64,000 nt of DNA from an uncultured Desulfobulbus sp. (GCF_963665445.1 NZ_OY762276.1:1086001-1150000); one strand, 5' to 3'. Positions 8,769 to 17,657 are shown, counted from the first letter of the stretch. The notes: a model not told the origin generated them from the sequence alone. Made by a program: numbers and translations.

Positions 8769-10526
8769 TTAGGTTTGCGTCTGGAGCAGCTTGAGAAATT
8801 CCCCCGCACGAAGGGGATGGCTGAACCAGTACCCTTGAATTTCGTCGCATCCTTCGTCCTCGAGAAACTGCCGTTGCATCTGGTTTTCGACACCTTCGGC
8901 AACGGTTCGTAAGTTGAGCGCTTTGGCCAGTTGCAGCATGGCACGCAATATTGCCTCTGCTTCCGCACTTGCTCCCAACTCACGGATGAAGGACTGGTCG
9001 ATCTTGATCATGTCAAAGGGGAAGAGGCGTAGATAGGCCAGGCTGGAGTAGCCGGTACCGAAATCATCCATGGCCAGAGAAAACCCCTCGGCTTTGAGCT
9101 GACGCAAGAGTTCGTTGGCCCTGTCCGGGTTGTTCATCACCAGACTTTCGGTGAGTTCCAGTTCCAGGTTGAGTGGATGAAAACCGCTCTGGCTGACGAC
9201 GTTCTTGAGCAGTTCGGCCAATTCCTCGTAGCGAAACTGGCGGGCGGAAATGTTGACCGAAAGGCGAAGTGCGGAACCGTAGGCCCCTTCCCATTGCCTG
9301 GCATCGGCAATGGCGGTGTTGATGACCCAGTTGCCGATGGGAATGATCAGGCCAGTTTCCTCGGCCAGGGGGATGAACATGTCCGGCTGGAGTACGCCGC
9401 GGGTCGGGTGGTTCCAACGGAGCAGGGCCTCGGCGCCGGTGATCCGCTTTTCTTGAATACTGTACTGGGGCTGGTAGTAGAGCTCCAACTGGCCCGTGGT
9501 CAGGGCGTAATGAAGTTCCTGCTTGAGTTCCAGCCACTGCAGGGCATCCCGGTTCAGATCATCGGTATAAAAACGAAAGCCGCCCTTGTCATGCTGTTTG
9601 GCCCGGTACATGGCCGCATCGGCGTTTTTCAGCAGCGTCTCCGTATCCTCGCCATCCTTAGGAAAAAGAGCGATGCCAACACTGCTGCCGATGTAGATTT
9701 CCCGGCCCTGTACGCTGAGTTTGTGGCCAATGTGATCGATCAGACGTCGAACCACATTGACCACATGGCCAATACTCTGAGGCGCGTAGAGCAGCACCAC
9801 ATATTCGTCGCCGGCAATGCGGGCCACGGTATCGAGATCCCGAACCGAGCCCTTGAGGCGGCGACCGAATTCGCAAATAACCTCGTCGCCGGCATCGTGG
9901 CCCAGGGTGTCGTTGATCTGTTTGAAGTTGTCGAGATCGAGAAAGAGCACGGCGAGGAGGAAGTCTTCGCGTTGTGCCTGGGCAATGGCCTGGTCCAGAC
10001 GTGTGTGCAGCAGGTGTCGGTTGGCCAGGCCGGTGAGCGAATCATAGTTGGCCTGGTGTTCGAGTTGCTGTTGGTAGGTTTTCTGGGCAGTGACATCGCG
10101 CAGGGTCTCGATGGCACCGATAACCGCACCGGTTTGCTCGTCTCTAATGGCCGTGGCGATAAAATTGAGCCACTTGCCACCGCCGGGAAAGTGCGGGAAA
10201 AAATCTTCTGCCTCCCAGGCTCCCTCTATAATCGGCGAGGGGCGATATTTCTCCGGGTAATAGGTACTGATCTGATCGATCTGTCCATCCACGATCAGAT
10301 CGGCCATGACAGGCCGTTTGCTGGAATAGAAGGGCTTCCAGGAATCGGTGGTGCCAATGAGCTCTGACTCGGGAACACCGGTCACCATGGCGCAGGCCCG
10401 ATTCCAATGCAAGACGCGATGGTCGGCGTCGATAACAAAGGTGGCCACCGGGCTGTTATTGACTATTTGAGCAAGCAAGCCGCTCTCCTTGATTGCGAGT
10501 TGAGGTAAACGTTGTTTTGGGGGCAT
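8769..10526 (-). CDS. PAS-GGDEF-EAL cyclic-di-GMP signalling protein
   Basis: This 585-residue protein has a PAS domain (about 10-130), a GGDEF domain (about 145-310) and an EAL domain (about 320-575). The diguanylate-cyclase signature reads AGDEY instead of GGDEF, a change that may weaken or abolish synthesis. The phosphodiesterase part keeps EALLRW, DDFGTGYSSL, KIDQSFI and a late EGVE motif, so c-di-GMP hydrolysis is the likelier output. No membrane segment, so cytoplasmic. It lies next to the flagellar operon on the same strand, consistent with motility control, though the 288-bp gap suggests its own transcript. Confidence 0.88.
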   Translation of the reverse strand: MPPKQRLPQLAIKESGLLAQIVNNSPVATFVIDADHRVLHWNRACAMVTGVPESELIGTTDSWKPFYSSKRPVMADLIVDGQIDQISTYYPEKYRPSPIIEGAWEAEDFFPHFPGGGKWLNFIATAIRDEQTGAVIGAIETLRDVTAQKTYQQQLEHQANYDSLTGLANRHLLHTRLDQAIAQAQREDFLLAVLFLDLDNFKQINDTLGHDAGDEVICEFGRRLKGSVRDLDTVARIAGDEYVVLLYAPQSIGHVVNVVRRLIDHIGHKLSVQGREIYIGSSVGIALFPKDGEDTETLLKNADAAMYRAKQHDKGGFRFYTDDLNRDALQWLELKQELHYALTTGQLELYYQPQYSIQEKRITGAEALLRWNHPTRGVLQPDMFIPLAEETGLIIPIGNWVINTAIADARQWEGAYGSALRLSVNISARQFRYEELAELLKNVVSQSGFHPLNLELELTESLVMNNPDRANELLRQLKAEGFSLAMDDFGTGYSSLAYLRLFPFDMIKIDQSFIRELGASAEAEAILRAMLQLAKALNLRTVAEGVENQMQRQFLEDEGCDEIQGYWFSHPLRAGEFLKLLQTQT

Positions 10527-10753
10527 CCTGTTCTCTTTGGGAGGTTGTGTACATGCATGCTTGAAATCCAGGGAGCATGGATCGTCAACAAGAAGTCAGA
10601 AAGCAGGGGCGCTACTCGAGTAGGATTTTTGCGAAAAAATAAAAAGGGTAAGAAAACAACCCGTTAATGAATTTAGCCTACCACTTTGTCGCTTTGTTAG
10701 GAAAGGGAAAAAGAACGAGGGAAGAAGAAGGGATTTTTTGGGGTGGGAAAATG

Positions 10754-10780
10754 GACCGTTGGGGGGGCGTCCCCTCGGTC
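10754..10780 (-). terminator. Hairpin downstream of flgL
   Basis: On the minus strand the sequence after flgL folds as GACCG, then GGGG paired with CCCC, closed by CGGTC, and is followed by ATTTTCCC. It is a GC-rich stem in the right place to end the flgE-flgL transcript. The T-run is weak, so it is a probable rather than certain intrinsic terminator. Confidence 0.5.
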
Positions 10781-10814
10781 TTCACCCCCACTGTTGTAGC
10801 GTATTAATCCACCA

Positions 10815-11693
10815 TTAGAGGTAATCCATGAGGCTTAGGGAGGAAACCCGTGCCGTCACCTGCATGGTGGCCTCCAAGGCTGTTTCCATCTTGGCGATTT
10901 CCGAGAGAACCTCGGTCAGATCCGCATCCTGGTGGCTGGACAGGGTGGACTCTAGAACCAAAAGCGCGTTTTCGTGCATGCTGATCATATCGTCCATGCG
11001 GGTGCTGATATTACCCAGGGCGCTTTGCTGGGTACGGACCTGTTCTGCGGCATCCTCAAGCGGGGTCAGCATATCGGAGATGTCGGAGGTGGTGCCGCTG
11101 GTGAGCGCTGTTTCCAAATCTTCCAGGGTGGTAAACAGGTTGACCGGGCTCATGAACAGCTCTTCGCCGGTAATGTTTTTGGCCACGGTCGAGCCGGGAT
11201 TTATCTCGATCATGATGTGATCGCTGGTGCCGTTATAGGTCACCGGAGAACCGGAAAAAGGGATGGTCTTGTCGTTGTACCCGGCAAAGAGATACTTGCC
11301 GTCCACCTGGGTGTTGGCCAGGTCGAGCAACTCTTCCTGCAATTGGTTGACTTCATCGGCCAGGGTCTGTCTATCCGAATCGGATAGACTGTCATTGGCG
11401 CCGGTTACGGCAATCTCCTTGGCCCGCACCAACAGTTCTTCCAGCGAGTTGATGTAGATTTCCGAGGTGGAGAGGTTGTCCTGTACATTTTTGCAGTTCT
11501 CCACATAGCGCTCGCCTTTGACTATATCGGAGCGGCAGCTGATGATCGTGCCGACCGCCGATGGATTTTCCGAGGCCTTGTCCACCTCAATGCCGGTCGA
11601 GGTCTTGATGTAGAGCTCGTTGATGGCGGATGAGGTGGAACTGAGGTTGGCCTGGAGATTCCTGTAGGTGGTTGCATTGCGGGTGATGATCAT
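10815..11693 (-). CDS. flgL: Flagellar hook-filament junction protein FlgL
   Basis: This 292-residue flagellin-like protein starts MIITRNATTYRNLQANL, with the coiled amino-terminal D0/D1 region typical of FlgL (HAP3), and ends with the matching C-terminal helix. The middle is short compared with flagellin. It joins FlgK to the filament outside the cell and is exported by the flagellar type III system. It is the last gene of the leftward flgE-flgN-flgK-flgL operon and precedes a hairpin terminator. Confidence 0.88.
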   Translation of the reverse strand: MIITRNATTYRNLQANLSSTSSAINELYIKTSTGIEVDKASENPSAVGTIISCRSDIVKGERYVENCKNVQDNLSTSEIYINSLEELLVRAKEIAVTGANDSLSDSDRQTLADEVNQLQEELLDLANTQVDGKYLFAGYNDKTIPFSGSPVTYNGTSDHIMIEINPGSTVAKNITGEELFMSPVNLFTTLEDLETALTSGTTSDISDMLTPLEDAAEQVRTQQSALGNISTRMDDMISMHENALLVLESTLSSHQDADLTEVLSEIAKMETALEATMQVTARVSSLSLMDYL

Positions 11694-11791
11694 GGCAAAC
11701 CTCTATAATTTCGGGTTGTACTGGGGCGTGGAACGTGTCGTACGCGGTGGTGCTGGTTGCTGAACATCAATAGATTATTGATTGCTGGAAA

Positions 11792-13189
11792 TTATATTTG
11801 CAGCAGGGTGTCGAGCATCTCCTTCACCACGCCGATGTAATTGGATGCCGCTTCGTAGCCAGCCTGGTACTGGATCAAGAGCACCATTTCCTCATCAGTG
11901 GAAACACCGGATAACGAATCGCGTTTGGCATTCAGTTCATCCATGGATTCGGAACTGGCTGTGAGCCGCTGTTCGTTGCTGGTGACCAACAACCCGGCAT
12001 TGGCGGCTATACGGGAATACTCCTCGGTGTAGTGGGTGCCGTTAATGCTGGTTGTTTCGCGGAGTGCGACGATGTCCAGGCAGAGACTGTTGTCGGCCGT
12101 GCTCCCCGTGGTCCCGGTGGCGATAAGCGATGTATCGCCAAAGGCGACGGTGATCGATGCCGCTGCCCCTTCCCAGGCATTGGCGGTTGCACTGGTGGGC
12201 GGTGTGAGGGTGAAAAGATCGGTCGCCAGATTGCCGTTGAGATCCACACCGCCACTGGAGGTGATCATGGTGTTGACATCGGTGGCGATGGTATAGGCCA
12301 GCTGGTCGATATCGTTTTGAAATTCAGGGATGGTCACATCGCGCACGCTGAGCCAGCCCTTGAGTTCGCCGCTGAAATCGTCGTATTGCAGGTCAAAAGA
12401 GGTGTTTCCCGCACTCAGGGAGATCTGCGACAGGCCGCTCACCGTGGTGGTGGAAAAGACCGAGGCGACATTGCCGGTCACGAGCGGCAACCCGCCTTCC
12501 AACTGCAGACAGAGCATACCGTTGGTATCGGTGTACATGGTGGCCCCGCAGGTTTCACTGACCTGCTGCACCAACAGATCGCGCTCATCGCGCAGCGTAT
12601 TGGCATCGCCGCCGGAGAGCTCGGTCTGCATAATCGTTTGATTGAGATTGGCGATCTGCTGCAACTGATCGTTGAGATCGGGAATGGTAGATTCGATAGA
12701 GGTATTGATCGAGTTGACCACATCACCGAGCTGTTGGTCCAACTGGTTGAAATGTTCGGCAAGATTGGTCGCCTCCTGGAGTACCTGCTGCCGTTCAGTG
12801 GTTCCGGCCGGGTTTGTGCTCAGTTCTTCCCAGACGTCGAAAAAACTGTCGATATCACTGGAGAGACTGGTGTCGCTGATATCAAGGATCTGCTCGATAT
12901 CACTGAGCGGCGTGCTGGCCGCCTCATATTCGCCGTAGGTGGAGCTTTGCGCGATGAGCTGCTTGGTGATAAAGATATCGCTGCTGCGATCGATCGAGTC
13001 GACCGAACTGCCGGTGCCGTAGGTCAGGCCGCCCTGGGTGAGGGGCGTATTGCTGATGACATTGGCTACCTGGCGTGAATATCCTTCAGTACCGGCATTG
13101 GCAATGTTGTTTCCGGTGATCAGCACCGCCGACTGGCTGGTATAGATGCCGCTCGCTCCGGTATACAGTGAGGTGATGAGGCCGGCCAC
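11792..13189 (-). CDS. flgK: Flagellar hook-associated protein FlgK
   Basis: This 465-residue protein has the flagellar rod/hook N-terminal signature (TGASGIYTSQSAVLITGNNIANAGTEGYSRQ split around residues 10-42) and a C-terminal domain ending QYQAGYEAASNYIGVVKEMLDTLLQI. These ends are characteristic of FlgK (HAP1), which caps the hook before FlgL. It is somewhat shorter than the enterobacterial protein (about 545), mostly in the variable middle. It starts 3 bp after the FlgN-like chaperone gene. Confidence 0.9.
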   Translation of the reverse strand: MAGLITSLYTGASGIYTSQSAVLITGNNIANAGTEGYSRQVANVISNTPLTQGGLTYGTGSSVDSIDRSSDIFITKQLIAQSSTYGEYEAASTPLSDIEQILDISDTSLSSDIDSFFDVWEELSTNPAGTTERQQVLQEATNLAEHFNQLDQQLGDVVNSINTSIESTIPDLNDQLQQIANLNQTIMQTELSGGDANTLRDERDLLVQQVSETCGATMYTDTNGMLCLQLEGGLPLVTGNVASVFSTTTVSGLSQISLSAGNTSFDLQYDDFSGELKGWLSVRDVTIPEFQNDIDQLAYTIATDVNTMITSSGGVDLNGNLATDLFTLTPPTSATANAWEGAAASITVAFGDTSLIATGTTGSTADNSLCLDIVALRETTSINGTHYTEEYSRIAANAGLLVTSNEQRLTASSESMDELNAKRDSLSGVSTDEEMVLLIQYQAGYEAASNYIGVVKEMLDTLLQI

Positions 13190-13191
13190 GG

Positions 13192-13545
13192 CTAGACACT
13201 CCGGTTGAGTACGCGGGGTCCAACGCCGATTTGCATGGAGCGTCCACGAGCTGCATAGGTGAGGGCCAGGCGGCGAAAGGTGTTGTCCTGCAGCCGTTTG
13301 ACCAGTTTCAGCCCGGATTCGAGCAGGACCCGGTTACGTTCGTTGTTGGTCTTGATCGCCTGGATGACCGCTTTCTCTTCCTCGTCAACCGCGTAGTCCT
13401 GATGATGCAGTTCTTTTAAGAGTTGGGTCTTTTTGAACTGAATGTCGCCGAGTTGACTCATCCGCAGATGGGTGATGGCCTGCCGTTCGCGAATGAGCAG
13501 TTCGTTTAAGGCCTGGAGACTCTGTTTCAAGCTGGATTGATGCAT
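13192..13545 (-). CDS. flgN: FlgN-like flagellar export chaperone
   Basis: This 117-residue, charged and helical protein has heptad-like leucine spacing and no signal peptide. Sequence identity to FlgN is weak, as usual for this family, but its length, coiled character and position directly before flgK fit FlgN, which binds FlgK and FlgL and delivers them to the export gate. The gap to flgK is 2 bp and to flgE 13 bp, so it is clearly in the operon. Confidence 0.65.
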   Translation of the reverse strand: MHQSSLKQSLQALNELLIRERQAITHLRMSQLGDIQFKKTQLLKELHHQDYAVDEEEKAVIQAIKTNNERNRVLLESGLKLVKRLQDNTFRRLALTYAARGRSMQIGVGPRVLNRSV

Positions 13546-13558
13546 GGCTCAACTCCTG

Positions 13559-14884
13559 TTAGCGAATGAGGTTCACCAGTTCATCAAGCATCTCGTTGGT
13601 TGTCGTGATCACCTTGGAGGATGCGGAATAGGCATTTTGAATGGTGATCAGGTCGACAAATTCGGTGGCGAGGTCGACGTTGGAGAGTTCAAGTGCCTGG
13701 GTTATGAGCGTTCCCTGGGAGGATCCCGGATAACCGATGGTTGGCCCGCCGGATTCGTTGGTTTCCGAGAACAGGCTGCTGCCGACTGCATCCAAACCGT
13801 CAGGATTGATGAAGGTCGCCAGTGAGATCATCGCCACCTCCATCGTTTCCCCGTTGGAATAGACCGCGCTCACTGTACCGTCGGAAGCAATATCCACATC
13901 CGTGACTTCACCCGAGGCATACCCATCCTGGTCCTGGGAGAAGACGGCGGAATCACTGTCGAACTGGGTGGTGTCAAAGGAGTAGGTGATCTGCTGGGCC
14001 TGATCGGAGCCATTATTCCAGAGGAGACTGCTTGCCGTAGTTGTGCCGGTCGACGGCTCTCCTATGATTTGATTGCCATTAGTATCAAGTCTGGCAACGC
14101 CCGAATCCTGGGTGATAATGTTTCCTTCTGAATCGAAGTAGAGTGTACCTGAACCGATATTTTCAAGCACACCCGCGGTTCCACCGGTGATATCTCCACC
14201 GTCAACGGTGAGGTTCCAGTCCCATTCCAAATCGCTGACCTTTGTGAAGTAACAGGTTAAGAGATGGGAGGTACCAAGCGAGTCGTACACCGTGGTTGTG
14301 GTGGCGTAATTTGAGGTGTCTTCAGGGGCGGTGATATCAAAAACACCGAGGTTGAGAATATCGGCGTTGGAATCGAGATTGGTCTGGAGTTCGACATTTT
14401 CGGTTTGCTTGGCTTCTATCTGCGAAACCAGATCAACCTGTATGTCGGTCAAGTTGCCACTGGCGAGAACCCCGTTTTCATTGTAGATGGACCCCTGAAG
14501 CCGGTAGCCGTCGGCCGTGACCAGATATCCGTCATCATCAAAGCTGAAATTCCCGTTACGGGTGTACAGGGTGGAATCGGAGAGGGGATCGCTGACGATA
14601 AAAAAACCGCTGCCTTCAATGGCGATGTCCGTCGAGCTTTCCGTGGATTCAAATCCACCCTGGCTGTAGTTGGTCTGCACGGTTTGCACCTGGGAACCAC
14701 GTCCAACCTGGGAGTTGCCACTGGAACTGGCGATATTTGCGGAGAGAAGGTCGGAAAAGAGGGTTGAACTTGCTTTGAACCCCACGGTCGAGCTGTTGGC
14801 AATGTTGTTGCCGGTGACGGTCATGGCCTGTGAGGTGCCTTGAAGCCCAGTGATGGCGGTGTATAATGCAGTTGAAAGTCCCAT
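13559..14884 (-). CDS. flgE: Flagellar hook protein FlgE
   Basis: This 441-residue protein starts MGLSTALYTAITGLQG and continues with TVTGNNIANSSTVGFKAS, the FlgE/FlgG N-terminal motif. The internal FlaE-type domain is at about 170-330 and the C-terminus reads ELSNVDLATEFVDLITIQNAYSASSKVI in two parts, typical of hook proteins. The length fits FlgE rather than the shorter rod proteins. The ATG follows AGAGGAAA. It polymerises into the hook. It is the first gene of the operon; no convincing sigma-28 or sigma-54 site was found by eye upstream. Confidence 0.88.
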   Translation of the reverse strand: MGLSTALYTAITGLQGTSQAMTVTGNNIANSSTVGFKASSTLFSDLLSANIASSSGNSQVGRGSQVQTVQTNYSQGGFESTESSTDIAIEGSGFFIVSDPLSDSTLYTRNGNFSFDDDGYLVTADGYRLQGSIYNENGVLASGNLTDIQVDLVSQIEAKQTENVELQTNLDSNADILNLGVFDITAPEDTSNYATTTTVYDSLGTSHLLTCYFTKVSDLEWDWNLTVDGGDITGGTAGVLENIGSGTLYFDSEGNIITQDSGVARLDTNGNQIIGEPSTGTTTASSLLWNNGSDQAQQITYSFDTTQFDSDSAVFSQDQDGYASGEVTDVDIASDGTVSAVYSNGETMEVAMISLATFINPDGLDAVGSSLFSETNESGGPTIGYPGSSQGTLITQALELSNVDLATEFVDLITIQNAYSASSKVITTTNEMLDELVNLIR

Positions 14885-15385
14885 ATGTTTCCTCTGAACT
14901 GGTCACCGAGATTTTGGCCGCACTGCGATCTGGTGCATTCCCTGCGGAATCGCAATGGGTTAGGTCGTCGGTTTTTGAAGTGCGTCCGTGCAACAACACT
15001 CCCCGTCCTGGAGAGAAACCTAAGCTGTAAGAGGTGCTTTCTTTGTAATCCGGCGCTAAAATCCGGATTTTTCTGTCCTCTATGAGTCGTTATCGGCATC
15101 GGTATCTATTCAATTTTATTGTAATAAAGTAACGTTTGGTTGTTACCGTGTAATCTGCTTGCCTGTTTCGTTTCAACTGTAACGATCTGTTGAAGAAGGC
15201 GAACTGCACGAGGAAGGAGTTCTTGCGGTTGGCTAGCGCTTTCATGTGTAACTATCTTAAATTTCAGCATAAAATTTATAGGTTTGCTATGCGGAGAGAA
15301 AGGGTCGGGGATACAAGAAATGAAAAGTTGGGGAGTGGGAGTGGAAAAAGAAAAGAAAGATTATGTTGAGGGTAAACAATCCTGC
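14885..15385. other. Non-coding region between flgE and the tRNA-Glu promoter
   Basis: About 500 bp without a supported gene. It holds the leader of flgE (reading left) including a small hairpin near 15049-15070 (ATCCGG and CCGGAT), and AT-rich sequence ahead of the tRNA promoter. Nothing else was recognised. Confidence 0.6.
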
Positions 15386-15414
15386 TTGACAAAGCCTCTG
15401 AGGTACGGTAAATA
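15386..15414 (+). promoter_or_regulatory. Probable sigma-70 promoter of tRNA-Glu
   Basis: TTGACA at 15386-15391 is a perfect -35 box. A 17-bp spacer leads to TAAATA at 15409-15414, a weak -10 box. The mature tRNA begins 20 bp further on. Position and spacing support a tRNA promoter. Confidence 0.6.
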
Positions 15415-15434
15415 GCGCGCGTTCCACACGACAT

Positions 15435-15510
15435 GGCCCCATCGTCTAGTGGCCTAGGACACCGGCCTCTCACGCCGGTAACAGGGGTTCGAGTCCCCTT
15501 GGGGTCACCA
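15435..15510 (+). tRNA. tRNA-Glu (anticodon CTC)
   Basis: 76 nt including an encoded CCA end. The acceptor stem pairs GGCCCCA with TGGGGTC (one G-T). The anticodon stem CCGGC/GCCGG encloses loop CTCTCAC, giving anticodon CTC for GAG codons. The T-arm is AGGGGTTCGAGTCCCCT. The 3' side is followed by a 9-bp hairpin (15506-15530) and then by an integrase gene on the opposite strand, so the gene is a likely phage attachment site. The anticodon arm is copied at 37391. Confidence 0.97.
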
Positions 15511-15544
15511 AGTAATTCAGCTACTTGGTGAAGTTACATTCCGA

Positions 15545-15579
15545 CGCCTTGAAAGTTAATGCGCTTTCAAGGCGTTTTT
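15545..15579 (+). terminator. Intrinsic terminator after tRNA-Glu
   Basis: CGCCTTGAAAG (15545-15555) and CTTTCAAGGCG (15564-15574) are a perfect 11-bp stem with an 8-nt loop, followed by five T. It ends the tRNA transcript and lies just beyond the 3' end of the convergent integrase gene. If the prophage integrated in the tRNA, this terminator is phage-supplied. Confidence 0.85.
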
Positions 15580-15584
15580 CTTTT

Positions 15585-16667
15585 TCAGCATACCGCATTT
15601 TTCTGTTTCGCTTCTGTCCGATCCTTGAGGCCGGGCAGCACTTCTAAAACCTCACGGTTTCCAGAGTCCAAAGAATGGATATACCGGGCCGTGGTGGTTA
15701 TGCTTCCATGACGAAGCATTTTCTGAATTTCCACGAGCGGCACATTTTGAGACGCCAGTATTGAGGCGAATAGGTGTCGGATGCCATGGAATCCAAATTG
15801 CTTTACATTTGCCTTGTTGCAAAGACGTTTTAGCCAGTGTTGCCGAAATTGATAAGGAACCCACTTTTGCGGAGCCTCATCACATTGGTTGAGAAAAACG
15901 TATCGAAGTAGGCCGGTTGTTCGCTTATGCTCCCGAAGCAGTTGTTCCAGATCCGCGGTTAATGGCAGCCAAGCAGCTTTCCATTCACCAAGCTCGTTTT
16001 TCTTGGTGTGAAGACAAATTTTTCTGCGGGCAAAATCGACGTCTTTCCACTGGAGCCGAAAAACTTCATCGCGGCGCGCCCCGGTATGGAGGCACAAAAG
16101 CAACATCAGTTTATCCTGAAAGACATCAGCTACGGCATAAACACGCCAAAAATCGTCAAGGGTAGGGACCACTCGTTCAATGCGGGTTTCAGCGAATCGC
16201 TGAACAGTATCAAACGGGTTATCCTTGGGCAAACCAAGGAACTTGATGCCCCACTGCCAGGCCGCTCTCAGATTCTTTCGCTGTTTGTTAGCAGCATTTC
16301 CAGATCTCTGTGCAGCTTCTTTCTCAAGAAATAGCCGAACATCATTTGCAGATAGACCGTCGACGTTATCTTGTGCGGAGGTGGATCGAAAGAATTCTCG
16401 AAAAGCAAAACGCTTCTCTTCATACGTCTTTTCGCTGAACCGGGCCTTTGCATAGTCAAGATATGACGTCGCCCAATCATGCAAGCAAACCGTGCGGATC
16501 AGGTCGGTGTTCTGAATCTCCGAGATCCATCGTTCCTTTTCTTCCACTTCCCATTTCAGAGCAGCTTGCTTGCTGGCAAACTGTTTGCGTCTCTGTTTCC
16601 CGTTGACCACTACCTGGCCCAACCACGGAAATTTGTCTTTGTTCTTGTTGTAGTTTCGATATGGCAT
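15585..16667 (-). CDS. Tyrosine site-specific integrase of the prophage
   Basis: This 360-residue protein has an N-terminal arm-binding-like region (GQVVVNGKQRRKQFASKQAALKW split over 17-40), a core-binding SAM-like domain (about 60-150) and a C-terminal catalytic domain. The catalytic residues are Arg in TGARRDEV, HGIRH, RHGSITTTARY with the final Tyr nucleophile. It is the integrase that would recombine phage DNA into the adjacent tRNA-Glu anticodon arm. Its 3' end is about 75 bp from the tRNA, the usual arrangement for tRNA-targeting integrases. Confidence 0.92.
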   Translation of the reverse strand: MPYRNYNKNKDKFPWLGQVVVNGKQRRKQFASKQAALKWEVEEKERWISEIQNTDLIRTVCLHDWATSYLDYAKARFSEKTYEEKRFAFREFFRSTSAQDNVDGLSANDVRLFLEKEAAQRSGNAANKQRKNLRAAWQWGIKFLGLPKDNPFDTVQRFAETRIERVVPTLDDFWRVYAVADVFQDKLMLLLCLHTGARRDEVFRLQWKDVDFARRKICLHTKKNELGEWKAAWLPLTADLEQLLREHKRTTGLLRYVFLNQCDEAPQKWVPYQFRQHWLKRLCNKANVKQFGFHGIRHLFASILASQNVPLVEIQKMLRHGSITTTARYIHSLDSGNREVLEVLPGLKDRTEAKQKNAVC

Positions 16668-16827
16668 CGATCAGTTTCCTTTCGAAAAAAATTATTTTAC
16701 GCTGACCGATTCGTACGCCTCCAAATTTGGAAGCATACCGTCGAACAGTGCTTTCGGAAACTCCAAACCGCTGAGCGACTTCAACGGTAGACAATCGGCG
16801 TCCTAATTCGAGTTCAATGTGATCCAT
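16477..16827 (-). CDS. Small helix-turn-helix protein, probable excisionase
   Basis: Residues 1-55 contain a clear MerR/excisionase-type helix-turn-helix (STVEVAQRFGVSESTVRRY then a wing, GQRKIIFFERKLIDAI). This part ends almost where the integrase gene starts. The remaining 60 residues overlap the integrase gene by about 190 bp in another frame and look like shadow sequence. Either the protein has a long overlapping tail or a stop codon was lost. ATG 16827 overlaps the upstream gene region closely (stop 16830). Role inferred: recombination directionality factor or small regulator. Confidence 0.6.
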   Translation of the reverse strand: MDHIELELGRRLSTVEVAQRFGVSESTVRRYASKFGGVRIGQRKIIFFERKLIDAISKLQQEQRQISVVGPGSGQRETETQTVCQQASCSEMGSGRKGTMDLGDSEHRPDPHGLLA

Positions 16828-16829
16828 AA

Positions 16830-16997
16830 TCAAAACCCCGGTAAACGATGTTGTCGTTTGTCGATGGGCGGTTTCTCTTCGCGGATCGCGGCCCTCATGC
16901 GCCGGGCACGTTCCGAAATTTCCGGCATGTACTCAGCGCCGAGAGGCTTCTTGCCCATCAGGCCGCGCCGGGGAGTGGTGAAGATAGAGGCTTTCAT
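16830..16997 (-). CDS. 55-residue basic protein in the integrase operon
   Basis: Starts MKASIFTTPRRGL and is rich in Arg and Lys (ERARRMRAAIREEK). It begins 3 bp after the XRE regulator gene ends and stops 3 bp before the helix-turn-helix gene, so spacing supports translation. No family recognised; a small DNA-binding or regulatory role is possible from its charge. Confidence 0.5.
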   Translation of the reverse strand: MKASIFTTPRRGLMGKKPLGAEYMPEISERARRMRAAIREEKPPIDKRQHRLPGF

Positions 16998-16999
16998 TT

Positions 17000-17443
17000 T
17001 CAGAACGGCTTTTCGTTGAGGTATTTCAGGCTGTAGACAATCCCGAGGAGATGGTTTTCCATCATCTGATGGAGGGCATAGAGGGGAACGCCCTTTGCCT
17101 CCAGCAGGGATTCGATTTCGTTGAATTGTCCGGAGCGGAAAGCAAAAAAGACGGCCCCAGGGCGATCATGGGAGCATGAACGATAGAAGGGCAAACCGGT
17201 GATCAGCCAATGAAGGTCAACACCCAGGTGGGAAAGGCGTTCAAGGGCTACGGCGTCAGGGGAAACCGTACCGTCTTCATACCGTTGCAAGGTTCTCAGG
17301 CTGACAGCCAGTTTTTCAGCCATAGCTTTTTGGCTCAGCTGCAATTCCTTCCGGATCTGGCGGAACCGATCTTGAAAGCCATTGTTGTTCGGTGACTGGT
17401 ACGTCATCCCCTCGCCGGGTTTTTCCTCAGTTATGACAAGCAT
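17000..17443 (-). CDS. XRE-family helix-turn-helix regulator
   Basis: This 147-residue protein has a Cro/CI-type DNA-binding domain at about 27-80 (RFRQIRKELQLSQKAMAEKL, then SLRTLQRYEDGTVSP). The C-terminal part is helical without a known sensor domain. A second in-frame ATG at 17407 could be the true start. It leads the small leftward cassette ending in the integrase. It may control prophage replication or integration. Its target is not identified. Confidence 0.78.
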   Translation of the reverse strand: MLVITEEKPGEGMTYQSPNNNGFQDRFRQIRKELQLSQKAMAEKLAVSLRTLQRYEDGTVSPDAVALERLSHLGVDLHWLITGLPFYRSCSHDRPGAVFFAFRSGQFNEIESLLEAKGVPLYALHQMMENHLLGIVYSLKYLNEKPF

Positions 17444-17485
17444 TGTATCCTCTTGATCAGGTTTCTTGGCTGTTCGTTACATCGC

Positions 17486-17657
17486 TTGGGGGGCTTCGCA
17501 TGCGCCCCCAACGAGGGTGTCTTTCCTGTTGGGTGATCCATCCAGGCCGCAGGGTAATAAACCATGACCTGGGCACTGTGCCCCTGTTGCGCGCTTAACG
17601 GCCCCCCTCAGTACGTTGAGGGCGTGGTGGTTACGGGTTCAGCGGTTTTTCGCTGAA
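17486..17657. other. Hairpin-rich intergenic region, candidate phage origin/packaging signal
   Basis: In the 299-bp gap downstream of the replication initiator gene there are at least three hairpins: TTGGGGG/CCCCCAA (17486-17511), CCCTCA/TGAGGG (17605-17622) and TTCAGCG/CGCTGAA (17638-17657). Filamentous phages keep their strand origins and packaging hairpin in such an intergenic region near the initiator gene. The nick site itself was not identified. Confidence 0.45.

Noticed and set aside
14885..15240. Sigma-54 or sigma-28 promoter of flgE
   Set aside because: A TTGCACG-like stretch is present on the minus strand but the -12 element does not fit at the required spacing.
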